A stretch of 24,224 nt of DNA. Origin: IMCC26207 sp037141255. GTDB taxonomy: Bacteria > Actinomycetota > Acidimicrobiia > Acidimicrobiales > Microtrichaceae. Under the pieces are notes generated by a model. That model was not told the DNA's origin. It made no database searches and saw only the letters and a program-made list of their open reading frames with translations. Position numbers and translations under genes: made by a program. Where the stretch lies: assembly GCA_037141255.1 (NCBI GenBank), contig JBAXCX010000031.1, forward strand, positions 1 through 24,224, in the 5' to 3' direction. This document shows, piece after piece, positions 7,944 through 15,779 of this stretch; within the stretch, counting starts at the first letter, position 1; every line of letters begins with the position of its first letter.

Positions 7944-10112
7944 ATGAACGTAAGTGGAGGAGTCGAGACGCTCACGGTGACCGGGGCGACACCCGGCACA
8001 GAACTTGAAGTTTGCGACGCGTCGGGCCGACTGTTTGTCACCTTGGTGGCCGATCAGGCAGGAAATGCTCACTTGGCATATGTTCCAGCAGAGCCAGTGG
8101 TCCTTCGCGGTCAGGCTGAGTTGGCCCAAGCACTTTCCACGGGCGATGTGCTCAAGCCGGGGGAATACACCGTTGCTGGGGTTCAGGTTCGTGTGCTCGC
8201 CGTTGAGGACATTCCGGACTCGGCGCTCTATCAGCAGGACCTACTCGAAGGCTTTGGGTACCTGCAGGTGCGCGACGGCGTGACGCTCTCTGTGCTGGTC
8301 CGCTTTCCGAACAAAGACCTGTACGGTCCTGGCCCGTATCCCACCGTGATTGAGTACTCGGGCTATGGGCCATCGAATCCGAATGCCCCGCAGCCCGGAA
8401 CGCTCCTCGGCAACCTGATGGGCTTTGCGGTAGTCGGAGTCAACATGCGTGGCACTGGCTGTTCGGGTGGCGTCTTCGACATTTTTAGTCCCGCTCAGGC
8501 AGCGGACGGCTATGACGTTATCGAGACGGTCGCACGCCAGCCATGGGTTCTTCATCAGCATGTGGGCATGGTTGGCTTGAGCTATCCCGGTATCAGTCAG
8601 CTCTACGTTGCGGCCACCACCCCTCCAAGCTTGGCTGCAATCTCGCCCCTGTCGGTGATTGATGACCTGTGGCGTCAGCAGTGGCCGGGGGGGATCTATA
8701 ACACCGGCTTCACACGAGCTTGGCTCGTTGCGCGAGATTCAGAAAGTGCCGCTGGCGGAATGGCCTGGGATCAGGAGCGAATCGATGCAGGCGATGAGAT
8801 CGCTCGCGAGAACCAATTGATCCGAAGCCAGAACTTTGATTTCGAGCAGTTTGGCAGGGCGATGAAGAACTTTCGACCCACCATGGGAACCCGTCGAGCA
8901 GCCTCCTTGGTGGGTCGCATCGAGGTGCCGGTCTACTTAACCGGCGCCTGGCAGGATGAGCAAACGGGCAGCAGGTTTGGGCTGATGTTGGAGTCCTTTG
9001 ATTCAAGCCCCTCGCAGCGGTTCAACCTGTTCAACGGCCACCATCCGGATGGCTACAGCCCAATGGTAATTCTGCGATGGTTCGAGTTTCTGTCCTTTCA
9101 TGTCGCCCGCAGAATTCCCATCGTGGCCGAGATCATTCGCACCTTCGCTCCCGTTCAGTTCGAGGAAGTTTTTGGTTATAGCGTTGAACTCGATGCAGAC
9201 CGATTCTCTCATCACGGCGAGGATTTCGAGGCGGCACTTCAGGAATACCTAGCCGAGCCGCGAGTCAGAATCCTGTTTGAAAGTGGTGCAGGCCATGAGG
9301 TGCTCGGAGCTCCCGCTCACCGATTTGAGGTGGAGACGGACTCCTTCCCACCCGCTGAGGTGCAGGCTCAGCGCTGGTACTTCGGTGAATCAGGTGCACT
9401 TACCGGGGAACCTGCCGAGTCGGACGGGGCGGATACCTATCTCGATGATCCGGCGGCCGGCGAGTTGGCCTACTCCATGGAACTACTGAGTGATCTCAAT
9501 GAGTTCGCTCGTCCGACCGTGCTCATCGACTGGACACGATTCAGTGACCTGCATCGGGTGGCGTATCAGACAGCGCCGCTCATCGAACCCCTCGTGATTG
9601 CGGGATCTGGGCATGTTGATCTCTGGCTCGCTCCAGGGAGCAGTGACACCGCAGTTCAAGTGTCACTCACTGAGGTGCGACCAGATGGGACTGAGCAGCG
9701 TTTGCAATGTGGTTGGCACCGCCCAATTCACGCAGTCGAAGACCCGCATCACTCTGATGAACTTCGAGTTGACTACACGTTCCTTGATGAACACCGAGAG
9801 CCGCTCCTCGCCGGACAGTGGATGAATTTCCGGGTTCCGATTCATCCCGTGGTGCATCTGCTGCGTAAGGGTTCCCGGCTACAGGTTGCGTTGTCGACAC
9901 CGGGACGCGATCACCCTTTCTGGTGCTTCGATAATCCGGTAACAGAGGGTGCAATTCACACCGTCGGGCGCTCCGTGGAGCATCCCTCATCGCTACTGCT
10001 TCCCATCTGGGCCATCGAGCTTGATTATCCTGCGGATTATCCCTCAGCGGGGTCGCTTCGTGGCCAACCGACGCGACAGTGGCTTCCTATTCGGAATGCC
10101 TCGGTGGCCTAG
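7944..10112 (+). CDS. CocE/NonD-type alpha/beta hydrolase (X-Pro dipeptidyl-peptidase-like)
   Basis: A 722-residue serine hydrolase of the CocE / X-Pro dipeptidyl-peptidase S15 group. Substrates in this family range from acyl esters to peptides, and nothing here decides between them. The first ~105 residues look like a small beta-sandwich with no signal peptide, so the protein is probably cytoplasmic. The alpha/beta hydrolase domain starts near 106 (YLQVRDGVTLSVLVRFP). The nucleophile is Ser213 in GLSYPG, Asp338 in TGAWQDEQ is the likely acid, and His366/His367 in NGHHPDG the likely base. The oxyanion-hole region has VGVNMRGTGCSGG. The C-terminal ~220 residues form the non-catalytic jelly-roll domain (LDEHREPLLAGQWMNFRVPI). 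GAGGG just upstream of ATG is a good ribosome binding site. The gene ends in a TAGTG overlap with the DUF3866 gene. Confidence 0.85.
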   Translation: MNVSGGVETLTVTGATPGTELEVCDASGRLFVTLVADQAGNAHLAYVPAEPVVLRGQAELAQALSTGDVLKPGEYTVAGVQVRVLAVEDIPDSALYQQDLLEGFGYLQVRDGVTLSVLVRFPNKDLYGPGPYPTVIEYSGYGPSNPNAPQPGTLLGNLMGFAVVGVNMRGTGCSGGVFDIFSPAQAADGYDVIETVARQPWVLHQHVGMVGLSYPGISQLYVAATTPPSLAAISPLSVIDDLWRQQWPGGIYNTGFTRAWLVARDSESAAGGMAWDQERIDAGDEIARENQLIRSQNFDFEQFGRAMKNFRPTMGTRRAASLVGRIEVPVYLTGAWQDEQTGSRFGLMLESFDSSPSQRFNLFNGHHPDGYSPMVILRWFEFLSFHVARRIPIVAEIIRTFAPVQFEEVFGYSVELDADRFSHHGEDFEAALQEYLAEPRVRILFESGAGHEVLGAPAHRFEVETDSFPPAEVQAQRWYFGESGALTGEPAESDGADTYLDDPAAGELAYSMELLSDLNEFARPTVLIDWTRFSDLHRVAYQTAPLIEPLVIAGSGHVDLWLAPGSSDTAVQVSLTEVRPDGTEQRLQCGWHRPIHAVEDPHHSDELRVDYTFLDEHREPLLAGQWMNFRVPIHPVVHLLRKGSRLQVALSTPGRDHPFWCFDNPVTEGAIHTVGRSVEHPSSLLLPIWAIELDYPADYPSAGSLRGQPTRQWLPIRNASVA

Positions 10113-11146
10113 TGCCAACCTTTCGACCAGCGTTCGTGTTGGAGATTTTACAGGAGCGGCCCGGCATGCAGCGCATGTCGGTTGAGATGCCTGATGGAAG
10201 CCATGCTCGGGCGTATTCATTGACAGCGCTCACCGGTGAATGCGGTGTTGGAGATCAGGTGATCCTCAACACCACCGCGGTGGAACTTCAACTCGGTACC
10301 GGTGGTTGGCACGTGGTGCATTGGAACCTGTCGCTGCGGGAGTTCACATCCCCGGGACCTGAGCACATTATGAAGCTTCGCTATACGAGTCTTCAGTTTG
10401 ATGCGGGTACGGATGAGATTGAGCACCCTGAGTGCGATTTTCCGCTCGGCGAGACTCCAGTGGTGGTCTGTTCGGTCCATAGTCAGGTCGCAGCAGTTGC
10501 GGCAGGCTTTGCGAGCGTAGCACCCGATAAGTCGTTGGCCTATGTGATGACCGACGGTGCATCGCTCCCACTTGTCATCTCAGACTTGGTCTGTGACTTG
10601 CTCGCAAAGCGCCTGCTTGTTGGTTCGGTAACCGCCGGACATGCCTTCGGCGGTGACCTTGAGGCGGTCAGTGTTGCCTCTGCGTTAGGACTAGCGGTAC
10701 ACACCCTTGGTGCTGATGCCGTGGTGGTGTGCATGGGCCCTGGGGTGGTCGGAACGGGAACATCTCTGGGAACGACTGCCGTAGAGGTTGCCTCGGTCTT
10801 AGACATGGTTGACCGTCTCGATGGCACGCCGATTCTGTGTGTGCGTGCATCGAGTGGAGATCAACGGCCTCGCCATCGGGGGATTTCCCATCACACATCT
10901 ACCATTGCGAGCCTGTCGCACTGCCATCCTTGGGTAGCCCGTGTTTCTGAGGAGACCTCTCAACTTGTTGGTGTGCGCGTTGCTGAACTAGCAGCGGTGT
11001 TCGATGTTGCGTCGCTCATGGAGTCCGCTGAGTTGCAGACCACGACCATGGGGAGAACGATTCTGGAGGATCTCGAGTTCTTCGAGAATGCAGCGGCTGC
11101 GGGTGTTCTCGCCGGGGAGATGCTCCCAGGAATGCACACTCGCTGA
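10112..11146 (+). CDS. DUF3866 family protein
   Basis: A 344-residue protein matching the DUF3866 family, whose function is not known. The N-terminal third begins with FRPAFVLEILQERPGMQRMSV, typical of the family, and looks like a beta-rich domain. A middle block (about residues 115-290) holds several glycine-rich loops (VTAGHAFGGDLEAVSVASAL, MGPGVVGTGTSLG), which could bind a nucleotide or other anionic ligand. A conserved HRGISHHT segment follows. There is no membrane segment or signal peptide. GTG 10112 is chosen because it overlaps the last base of the hydrolase stop codon (TAGTG) and places the family N-terminus near the start. An in-frame GTG at 10079 would overlap the hydrolase by 34 bases. 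The gene lies between the hydrolase and pafB, hinting at a link with the island, but this is inference. Confidence 0.75.
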   Translation: MPTFRPAFVLEILQERPGMQRMSVEMPDGSHARAYSLTALTGECGVGDQVILNTTAVELQLGTGGWHVVHWNLSLREFTSPGPEHIMKLRYTSLQFDAGTDEIEHPECDFPLGETPVVVCSVHSQVAAVAAGFASVAPDKSLAYVMTDGASLPLVISDLVCDLLAKRLLVGSVTAGHAFGGDLEAVSVASALGLAVHTLGADAVVVCMGPGVVGTGTSLGTTAVEVASVLDMVDRLDGTPILCVRASSGDQRPRHRGISHHTSTIASLSHCHPWVARVSEETSQLVGVRVAELAAVFDVASLMESAELQTTTMGRTILEDLEFFENAAAAGVLAGEMLPGMHTR

Positions 11147-11160
11147 CTGCTGCCAACCCG

Positions 11161-11166
11161 TAAGAT
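11161..11166 (+). promoter_or_regulatory. Candidate -10 element for leaderless pafB
   Basis: TAAGAT ends six bases before the GTG of pafB. There is no ribosome binding site. This would make pafBC a separate transcript from the hydrolase-DUF3866 pair. Confidence 0.5.
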
Positions 11167-11172
11167 GCGACG

Positions 11173-12117
11173 GTGGCAAAGGTAGACCGACTCCTGAACT
11201 TGGTAGCGGCGTTGATCGACACTTCGATTCCACTGACTGCAGAGCAGATCTACAAGCGGGTGCCCGGCTATCCAGAATCAGATGAGTCGTTCCACCGAGC
11301 ATTTGAACGAGATAAAGAGGCGCTTCGCGGGGTAGGGATTCCGATCGAGATGGTCGATGTTCACTACCTTGAGCAGCCTCGAGCTGCGTACACCATTCTT
11401 CGAGATCGTTACGAGTTGGCGGATCCGGGTCTTGATTCAGAGGAACTAGCAGCGCTTCACCTTGCAGCGACAATGGTTCAAGCTGAAGGCCTCGACCCGG
11501 ATGATCTTGAAGAAGGGCTTCGAAAGCTCGGCGGGCTGACTGCTGCTGCCGCTGAAACTTCACCCGTAGGTGCAGTCCCCATGCCGCCCCAACTCTTGCA
11601 GTTGTTTGCTGCGACTTTGGAGCAGCGGGTTGCGAGTTTTAGCTACAGCGGTCAACCCCGGCAGGTTGAGCCGTATCGCTTGGAGTATGAGCGCGGACAT
11701 TGGTACATGAGTGGTCGCGATCTTGATCGCGAAGCCCAGCGAAGTTTTCGTATCGACCGCATGAAGGGAGAAGTAACTACGGGCCCGGCGGGTTGTTTCC
11801 TGAAGCCGGAATCCATTGAAGGTGTGCTGCTGCGGAAGTGGGAAATTGGCAACGGAGCGAGCACCCCTGCACGAGTTCTGATTGATGCTGCACTTGCTCC
11901 GGGTGTTCTTGCAGAAGACCCTGAACTACGTGTGGTTGAGACCTTGGCAGATGGTGCGGTGATTCTTGAACTCGAGGTTCGCAACATTGCTGGACTGTGC
12001 AGCTTCATGATGAACTTCCTCGATCGGGCCGAGATACTGGCTCCTGAGGAGTTTCGTACTGCCATCGTTGATTGGCTGAACCTGCTTGTTGTGGAAGCGG
12101 CCGAGGGGCGACCGTGA
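11173..12117 (+). CDS. pafB: WYL-domain transcriptional regulator PafB
   Basis: A 314-residue protein with an N-terminal winged helix-turn-helix (about 5-58) followed by a linker and a WYL domain (about 145-235) with Trp177-Tyr178-Met179 in place of the exact W-Y-L. The FRIDRM segment after it is the usual end of the WYL core. The C-terminal WCX-like extension (about 236-314) follows. In mycobacteria PafB pairs with PafC as the activator of LexA/RecA-independent DNA-damage genes, and binding of single-stranded DNA to the WYL domain is thought to switch it. The start is GTG 11173 without a Shine-Dalgarno. It overlaps pafC by four bases (GTGA), which fits assembly as a heterodimer. Confidence 0.92.
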   Translation: MAKVDRLLNLVAALIDTSIPLTAEQIYKRVPGYPESDESFHRAFERDKEALRGVGIPIEMVDVHYLEQPRAAYTILRDRYELADPGLDSEELAALHLAATMVQAEGLDPDDLEEGLRKLGGLTAAAAETSPVGAVPMPPQLLQLFAATLEQRVASFSYSGQPRQVEPYRLEYERGHWYMSGRDLDREAQRSFRIDRMKGEVTTGPAGCFLKPESIEGVLLRKWEIGNGASTPARVLIDAALAPGVLAEDPELRVVETLADGAVILELEVRNIAGLCSFMMNFLDRAEILAPEEFRTAIVDWLNLLVVEAAEGRP

Positions 12118-13076
12118 GCCGTACTACTGCATCTGACCGCGTGGAGCGGATCTTGTCGATTCTTCCGTGGATTATTCAGAATCCAGGAACCCCCGTCGTG
12201 GAGCTGTCTCGACGTTTTGGGCTCAGCGAGGAGGATCTTCGGAAGGATCTTGACCTTGTGTTCTATGAAGTTGGGCTCTACCCGTTCACGCCGGATGTAC
12301 TCGTAGAGGTGCTGATCGAGGATGACTGCGTGACGGTCAATCTGGCTGATTACTTTCATCGTCCCGCTCGCTTGACCCACGAAGCAGCACTCATTTTGCT
12401 CACCGCAGGCAGGGCCTTCGCTGGCCGTGATGGATCCGACCCTGATGATGCCTTGAATTCTGCGGTGCGGAAGTTGTCAGCAGCACTTGGTGAGGGTCCC
12501 GAAGCAGCAGTAGAAGTTGCCCTCGGGCCAGCAAACCCTCAGATCCTGAACGAGCTTCAGGCTGCTTTGGCTCAACACCGTCGAGTCTCTCTGGGTTATT
12601 TCAGCTATAGCCGCGATGACACCACCACACGAGAGGTCGATCCGTATCGCATACTCAGCCGCGATGGCCATTGGTATCTGCTGGCGTTCTGCCACCTTGC
12701 CCAAGACCAGCGACTATTCCGTATCGACAGGATTCAGTCGGTGACCTCGACCGAGTTGAGCTTCGAACTGCCCGAGTTCATAGCTGAGGTGCAGTCAACT
12801 CTGACGGGAGTATCACGGACCGTAGAGCTTGTTGGTCCCGTTTCGATCTCCTGGGTAGCAGACGCATACCCCTATGACGAGTTTGAGCAACTCGAGTCTG
12901 GCGATCTTCGTCTGGTGATACCGGTGACTGCCACAGCTTGGCTCGAGCGGCTCTTGCTGCGCCTCGATCCTGCGACTCGGGCCACTGACCTTGAGTCGGG
13001 TGAGCCGTTAGAGATGGTTCGTTCCGCTGCGGCTCAGCGTATTCTTCAGAGGTATCGAGCAACTGCAGCCCGCTAG
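12114..13076 (+). CDS. pafC: WYL-domain transcriptional regulator PafC
   Basis: A 320-residue paralogue of PafB: N-terminal helix-turn-helix (about 8-60), WYL domain (about 148-225) with an exact Trp187-Tyr188-Leu189, FRIDRIQ after it, and a C-terminal extension. It should act with PafB on damage-inducible promoters. GTG 12114 is chosen because it overlaps the pafB TGA (GTGA). An in-frame start at 12072 would add 14 residues that read like out-of-frame pafB and match nothing. No RecA-NDp-type promoter motif, the PafBC signature in mycobacteria, was found upstream of any gene in this window, so targets here are not visible. Confidence 0.93.
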   Translation: MSRTTASDRVERILSILPWIIQNPGTPVVELSRRFGLSEEDLRKDLDLVFYEVGLYPFTPDVLVEVLIEDDCVTVNLADYFHRPARLTHEAALILLTAGRAFAGRDGSDPDDALNSAVRKLSAALGEGPEAAVEVALGPANPQILNELQAALAQHRRVSLGYFSYSRDDTTTREVDPYRILSRDGHWYLLAFCHLAQDQRLFRIDRIQSVTSTELSFELPEFIAEVQSTLTGVSRTVELVGPVSISWVADAYPYDEFEQLESGDLRLVIPVTATAWLERLLLRLDPATRATDLESGEPLEMVRSAAAQRILQRYRATAAR

Positions 13077-13127
13077 GCAGGCCAAGGGTTTGTTCAGCTC
13101 AAGTCTCGCCCTCAATGCTCAGGCCTG

Positions 13128-13133
13128 TACCCT
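13128..13133 (+). promoter_or_regulatory. Candidate -10 element for leaderless signal peptidase gene
   Basis: TACCCT lies seven bases before GTG 13141, with no ribosome binding site. It supports the shorter start for the signal peptidase over the TTG at 13090. Confidence 0.45.
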
Positions 13134-13140
13134 TCAGCGA

Positions 13141-13824
13141 GTGACAGACGAAACGCCTGGCGGCATACCAGAATCAACTCCTCAAAGCGTGCCGGCACTG
13201 AACCCTCAATCAAACCCTGCAGTCGATTCTGGGGGTACGAGGGAGATCGACCGGCCTGCGAACCACAAGAGCATCGCCCGCAAGCAGCGCGCTGCATCTT
13301 TGCGAAACCTGCTCGAGTGGGTTGCGGTCATCGTAGGTGCCGTTCTTGTCGCAGTGCTGATTAAGACATTTCTTGTGCAGGCGTTTCGTATTCCGTCGGA
13401 GTCGATGGTGCCAACGCTCGAGATCGGGGATCGGGTGCTGGTGAATAAGCTGAGTTATAAAGCTCACGAGATCAATCGCGGCGACGTCGTGGTCTTTAAG
13501 CGACCGCCGGGATTGCCAGCCGGACCGGGGGAGCCTGAGGACCTGATTAAGCGGGTTATCGGCTTACCTGGTGACACCGTTCAGGCTAAAGACGGGTCCA
13601 TGTACGTGAATGGTAAGCGTCTTGAGGAGCCCTACCTTCCGCCGGGAACACCCAGTTTGAATTTGGACCAGCCAGTCAAGATTGCACAAGGACAGGCATG
13701 GGTTATGGGAGACAACCGGACCAACTCACAAGACAGCCGCGTCTTTGGCCCCATCGAATCCACCACCGTTATCGGCCGCGCGTTCATGATCATGTGGCCG
13801 CCCGGCAGAATTGGCTCCCTCTAG
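13141..13824 (+). CDS. lepB: Signal peptidase I
   Basis: A 227-residue type I signal peptidase that removes signal peptides from exported proteins at the outer face of the membrane. It has a cytoplasmic N-terminus rich in Pro, Ser and Asn (about 1-52), one membrane segment (about 56-76) and the catalytic domain. The Ser nucleophile is Ser88 in RIPSESMVPTL and the general base is Lys137 in LIKRVIGLPGD. The MGDNRTNSQDSR box is intact. An in-frame TTG at 13090 would add 17 residues (MFSSSLALNAQACTLQR) that do not resemble the family. GTG 13141 is preferred, with TACCCT seven bases upstream. Its TAG stop lies on a CTAG that also encodes the stop of the convergent phosphodiesterase gene. Confidence 0.9.
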   Translation: MTDETPGGIPESTPQSVPALNPQSNPAVDSGGTREIDRPANHKSIARKQRAASLRNLLEWVAVIVGAVLVAVLIKTFLVQAFRIPSESMVPTLEIGDRVLVNKLSYKAHEINRGDVVVFKRPPGLPAGPGEPEDLIKRVIGLPGDTVQAKDGSMYVNGKRLEEPYLPPGTPSLNLDQPVKIAQGQAWVMGDNRTNSQDSRVFGPIESTTVIGRAFMIMWPPGRIGSL

Positions 13825-14552
13825 CTGAATATCTCAGCTGCCACGTCAAGCATTCGATCTACGTGATCACTAAACACGCCATCGATGCCCATGTTTAGGA
13901 GGGCAGTAATGGTGCGTTCGTATTGGGCATCCCACCCCAGGGTGAGGCGAGTGAATCGGTGAAACAAGGTCACCTGCCCTGCACTCCACTCGCCCTGATG
14001 AAGATTCACCGCATCGATTCCAGAGGTGCGGAGTTGAGCTGCATGGCGTTCTGCTCCGTAGGGCATTGCAGCAAGCCTTGTTGAATGCACCAATTTCGCG
14101 TCTCGACTCAGGCCACGCCAACTCTCGAGCCGGTTCAGATCTGGATGGCAGAGCCAGAGCCGGTCACTGGCTCGAAATATTTCTGCGACCCTCAGCACCT
14201 CTTGTGTCACGTTTGGGTCTTTGATATCGAGCGAGAGTTGGTATTCACGACCGCACTCCTCGTACAACTCAGCCAATGAGGGAATGTGCGCAGGAAGGTC
14301 ACAGCGATTCACTGCAGCAATTGGTTTCCGGCGAAAGGCGCCTCCTACTACGCCATCATGGTCGAGTACCGCGACCCCGTCAGCTGTGACCCAGACATCA
14401 CTCTCGAGTCCTGTTGCACCGAGGCGCAATCCGAGTGTGAAGGCCTCAAGGGTGTTGTCTGGAGCGTGGGCGCGTGCTCCTCGGTGAGCAAAAAGCACGG
14501 TTGCCCCGCCCAGGGTCGGAAATTGAGGGTTCATCGGTATGAATTCTGCCAT
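13821..14552 (-). CDS. Glycerophosphodiester phosphodiesterase family protein
   Basis: A 243-residue TIM-barrel phosphodiesterase that would hydrolyse glycerophosphodiesters to glycerol-3-phosphate and an alcohol. The HRG box with the APDNTLEAF that follows (His23-Arg24, Pro-Asp-Asn-Thr) and the Glu50-x-Asp52 metal pair in LESDVW are intact. His65 in LDHDG is the second catalytic histidine, and LSLDIK and GVFSDHVDRM fit the rest of the fold. There is no signal peptide, so it is predicted cytoplasmic. The first Met (14552) or the second (residue 7, MNPQF) could be the start; no ribosome binding site decides. It is the only complete minus-strand gene here and shares its stop with the peptidase gene. 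Confidence 0.92.
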   Translation of the reverse strand: MAEFIPMNPQFPTLGGATVLFAHRGARAHAPDNTLEAFTLGLRLGATGLESDVWVTADGVAVLDHDGVVGGAFRRKPIAAVNRCDLPAHIPSLAELYEECGREYQLSLDIKDPNVTQEVLRVAEIFRASDRLWLCHPDLNRLESWRGLSRDAKLVHSTRLAAMPYGAERHAAQLRTSGIDAVNLHQGEWSAGQVTLFHRFTRLTLGWDAQYERTITALLNMGIDGVFSDHVDRMLDVAAEIFS

Positions 14553-14713
14553 CTATTTCAAGGATTGCATGCCATGAAACCCGCAGAAACACGGGGTATC
14601 CAAGAATCGCCCGCCCTAGGGGAGTCGAAATTTTCAAAAGGTTCTGTGGGAATGTTCAACCCAACCCGGTAGGCGGCCGATAGTAATCAGGTACGTGACA
14701 CAAGGAGATTCTG

Positions 14714-15043
14714 ATGGCACTGATTCGAGCAACCTGTACTGACTGCGGCGATGTGGAATTGCGGTCCCGAGACCTTCGGATTCGCACCTGTATCGATACT
14801 GCTGAAGCCACGTATTTGTTTCGTTGCCCAATCTGTCGAATGATCGAGGTGCGAGCCGCCGAGGACCATGTTGTCGACGTGCTGCTTGCTGCTGGAGTGA
14901 GCTCCGAAGAGTGGCACCTGCCCGCTGAGCTCCAAGAGGCCCGTCATGGCGAGGCCATTGACCACGACGATGTTCTGGACTTCCATCACTTGCTGAGCAC
15001 CACAGACTGGTACACCACGCTAGCGACAATGACAGACCGCTAA
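14714..15043 (+). CDS. Small zinc-ribbon-like protein of unknown function
   Basis: A 109-residue cytoplasmic protein. Cys8-x2-Cys11 and Cys38-x2-Cys41 form a four-cysteine cluster typical of a zinc ribbon. An additional Cys26 lies between them. The C-terminal half is acidic and His/Asp-rich (DHDDVLDFHHLL), with no recognisable domain. AAGGAG six bases before the ATG is a strong ribosome binding site, unlike many of its neighbours. It is divergent from the phosphodiesterase and precedes the Tat genes. It could bind nucleic acid or a protein partner; no function can be named. Confidence 0.75.
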   Translation: MALIRATCTDCGDVELRSRDLRIRTCIDTAEATYLFRCPICRMIEVRAAEDHVVDVLLAAGVSSEEWHLPAELQEARHGEAIDHDDVLDFHHLLSTTDWYTTLATMTDR

Positions 15044-15056
15044 TTCACAGAGATCT

Positions 15057-15100
15057 CCGGGACGTTCCGCTGCATTTCGCCGGGACGTCCCGCTGCATTT
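15057..15100 (+). repeat. Two tandem 21-base direct repeats, period 23
   Basis: Copies at 15057-15077 and 15080-15100 (CCGGGACGT-[t/c]-CCGCTGCATTT) differ at one base. The second copy contains the perfect palindrome GGGACGTCCC. They lie 32 bases upstream of the candidate -10 element of the next gene, a position suiting a regulator-binding site. They lack a U-tract placement typical of terminators. Confidence 0.7.
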
Positions 15101-15131
15101 TTGCAGGTACCGGGAAAGGCCCCCGAAGGGG

Positions 15132-15137
15132 TATCTT
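15132..15137 (+). promoter_or_regulatory. Candidate -10 element for leaderless small membrane protein
   Basis: TATCTT, the best -10 match of this series, ends six bases before GTG 15144. It may drive the small gene together with tatB and tatC. Confidence 0.55.
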
Positions 15138-15143
15138 TTCTAG

Positions 15144-15338
15144 GTGTTCTCTATCGCTCTCACTCTTGGCTTCTTGTGCGGATGTGCAGCACTTGCGCAC
15201 CAAGCGGTTCAGAAGTTGACCGAGGCGACCAAGGAGATGGATCGGGTTCGGTTCGGACCGCTTCGACAAGTCGCGCAGGACCTGCGAGAGACCACAGAAG
15301 CCGTTGCTACCAAGGTGGATGAACGGACCGAGGGGTAG
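15144..15338 (+). CDS. Small membrane-anchored protein
   Basis: A 64-residue protein with one hydrophobic N-terminal segment (about 3-18) and a charged amphipathic helix (about 20-60, with EATKEMDRVRFGPLRQ and ETTEAVATKVDE). This layout, one membrane anchor plus a long helix, resembles that of TatA/TatB proteins and other single-span helical proteins, but no GPER/FG motif is present, so it is not called Tat. LCGC near residue 14 is not a good lipobox. It starts at GTG with TATCTT six bases upstream and no Shine-Dalgarno. The stop is nine bases before tatB, so co-transcription with the Tat genes is likely. Function is unknown. Confidence 0.6.
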   Translation: MFSIALTLGFLCGCAALAHQAVQKLTEATKEMDRVRFGPLRQVAQDLRETTEAVATKVDERTEG

Positions 15339-15347
15339 CGGGTAGCA

Positions 15348-15779
15348 ATGTTTAATGTGACTGGCGGCGAGTTGATCATCATCTTGGCTGTGGCACTCGT
15401 GGTGTTGGGCCCTGAACGCATTCCTGAGGTTGCCCGAAGTGCAGGTCGAATGATCAACAAGATCAAGACCATGACCGAAGGGTTCAGCAGCGGGGTGTCC
15501 GACGTGATGGATGACCCCGCTATGAAGCCATTCAAAGAACTGAGCGAGCTGGCCGCAAACCCACGCCAAAAACTGGCAGAGTACGCGCTCGAGGCGGAGG
15601 CGGAAGAGCGGGCGAAAAAAGAGGCCGCGCGGCAAGCAGCAGACGAGCCAGTTTTCGAGATTGAACCCGAAATTGAGCCTGCGGCAGATCCAGACTCAGA
15701 TCCAGACTCAGATCCAGACGCAGATCCAGACTCAGATCCAGAACTCTCAGCGGAGTCTGCTACGGAGCCAGAGAAATGA
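15348..15779 (+). CDS. tatB: Sec-independent translocase subunit TatB (TatA/B family)
   Basis: A 143-residue single-span subunit of the twin-arginine translocase. It has a short N-terminus, a membrane segment (about 8-20), the hinge LGPERIPE (20-27) and an amphipathic helix. GPER-IPE is typical of TatB, while TatA usually has FGxxKLPE, so tatB is favoured; a bifunctional TatA-like role cannot be excluded because no other Tat A/B gene is in view. The C-terminal tail is unusually acidic, ending in a run of Asp-Pro-Asp-Ser units encoded by 12-base tandem repeats. It overlaps tatC by four bases (ATGA), so both are probably translated together. Confidence 0.88.
   Translation: MFNVTGGELIIILAVALVVLGPERIPEVARSAGRMINKIKTMTEGFSSGVSDVMDDPAMKPFKELSELAANPRQKLAEYALEAEAEERAKKEAARQAADEPVFEIEPEIEPAADPDSDPDSDPDADPDSDPELSAESATEPEK
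15687..15740 (+). repeat. 12-base tandem repeats inside tatB
   Basis: Four full copies of GATCCAGACTCA, one with a single change (GATCCAGACGCA), plus half a unit, all in frame. They encode repeated Asp-Pro-Asp-Ser in the acidic tail of TatB. Unit length is a multiple of three, so copy-number changes would keep the frame. Confidence 0.9.
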
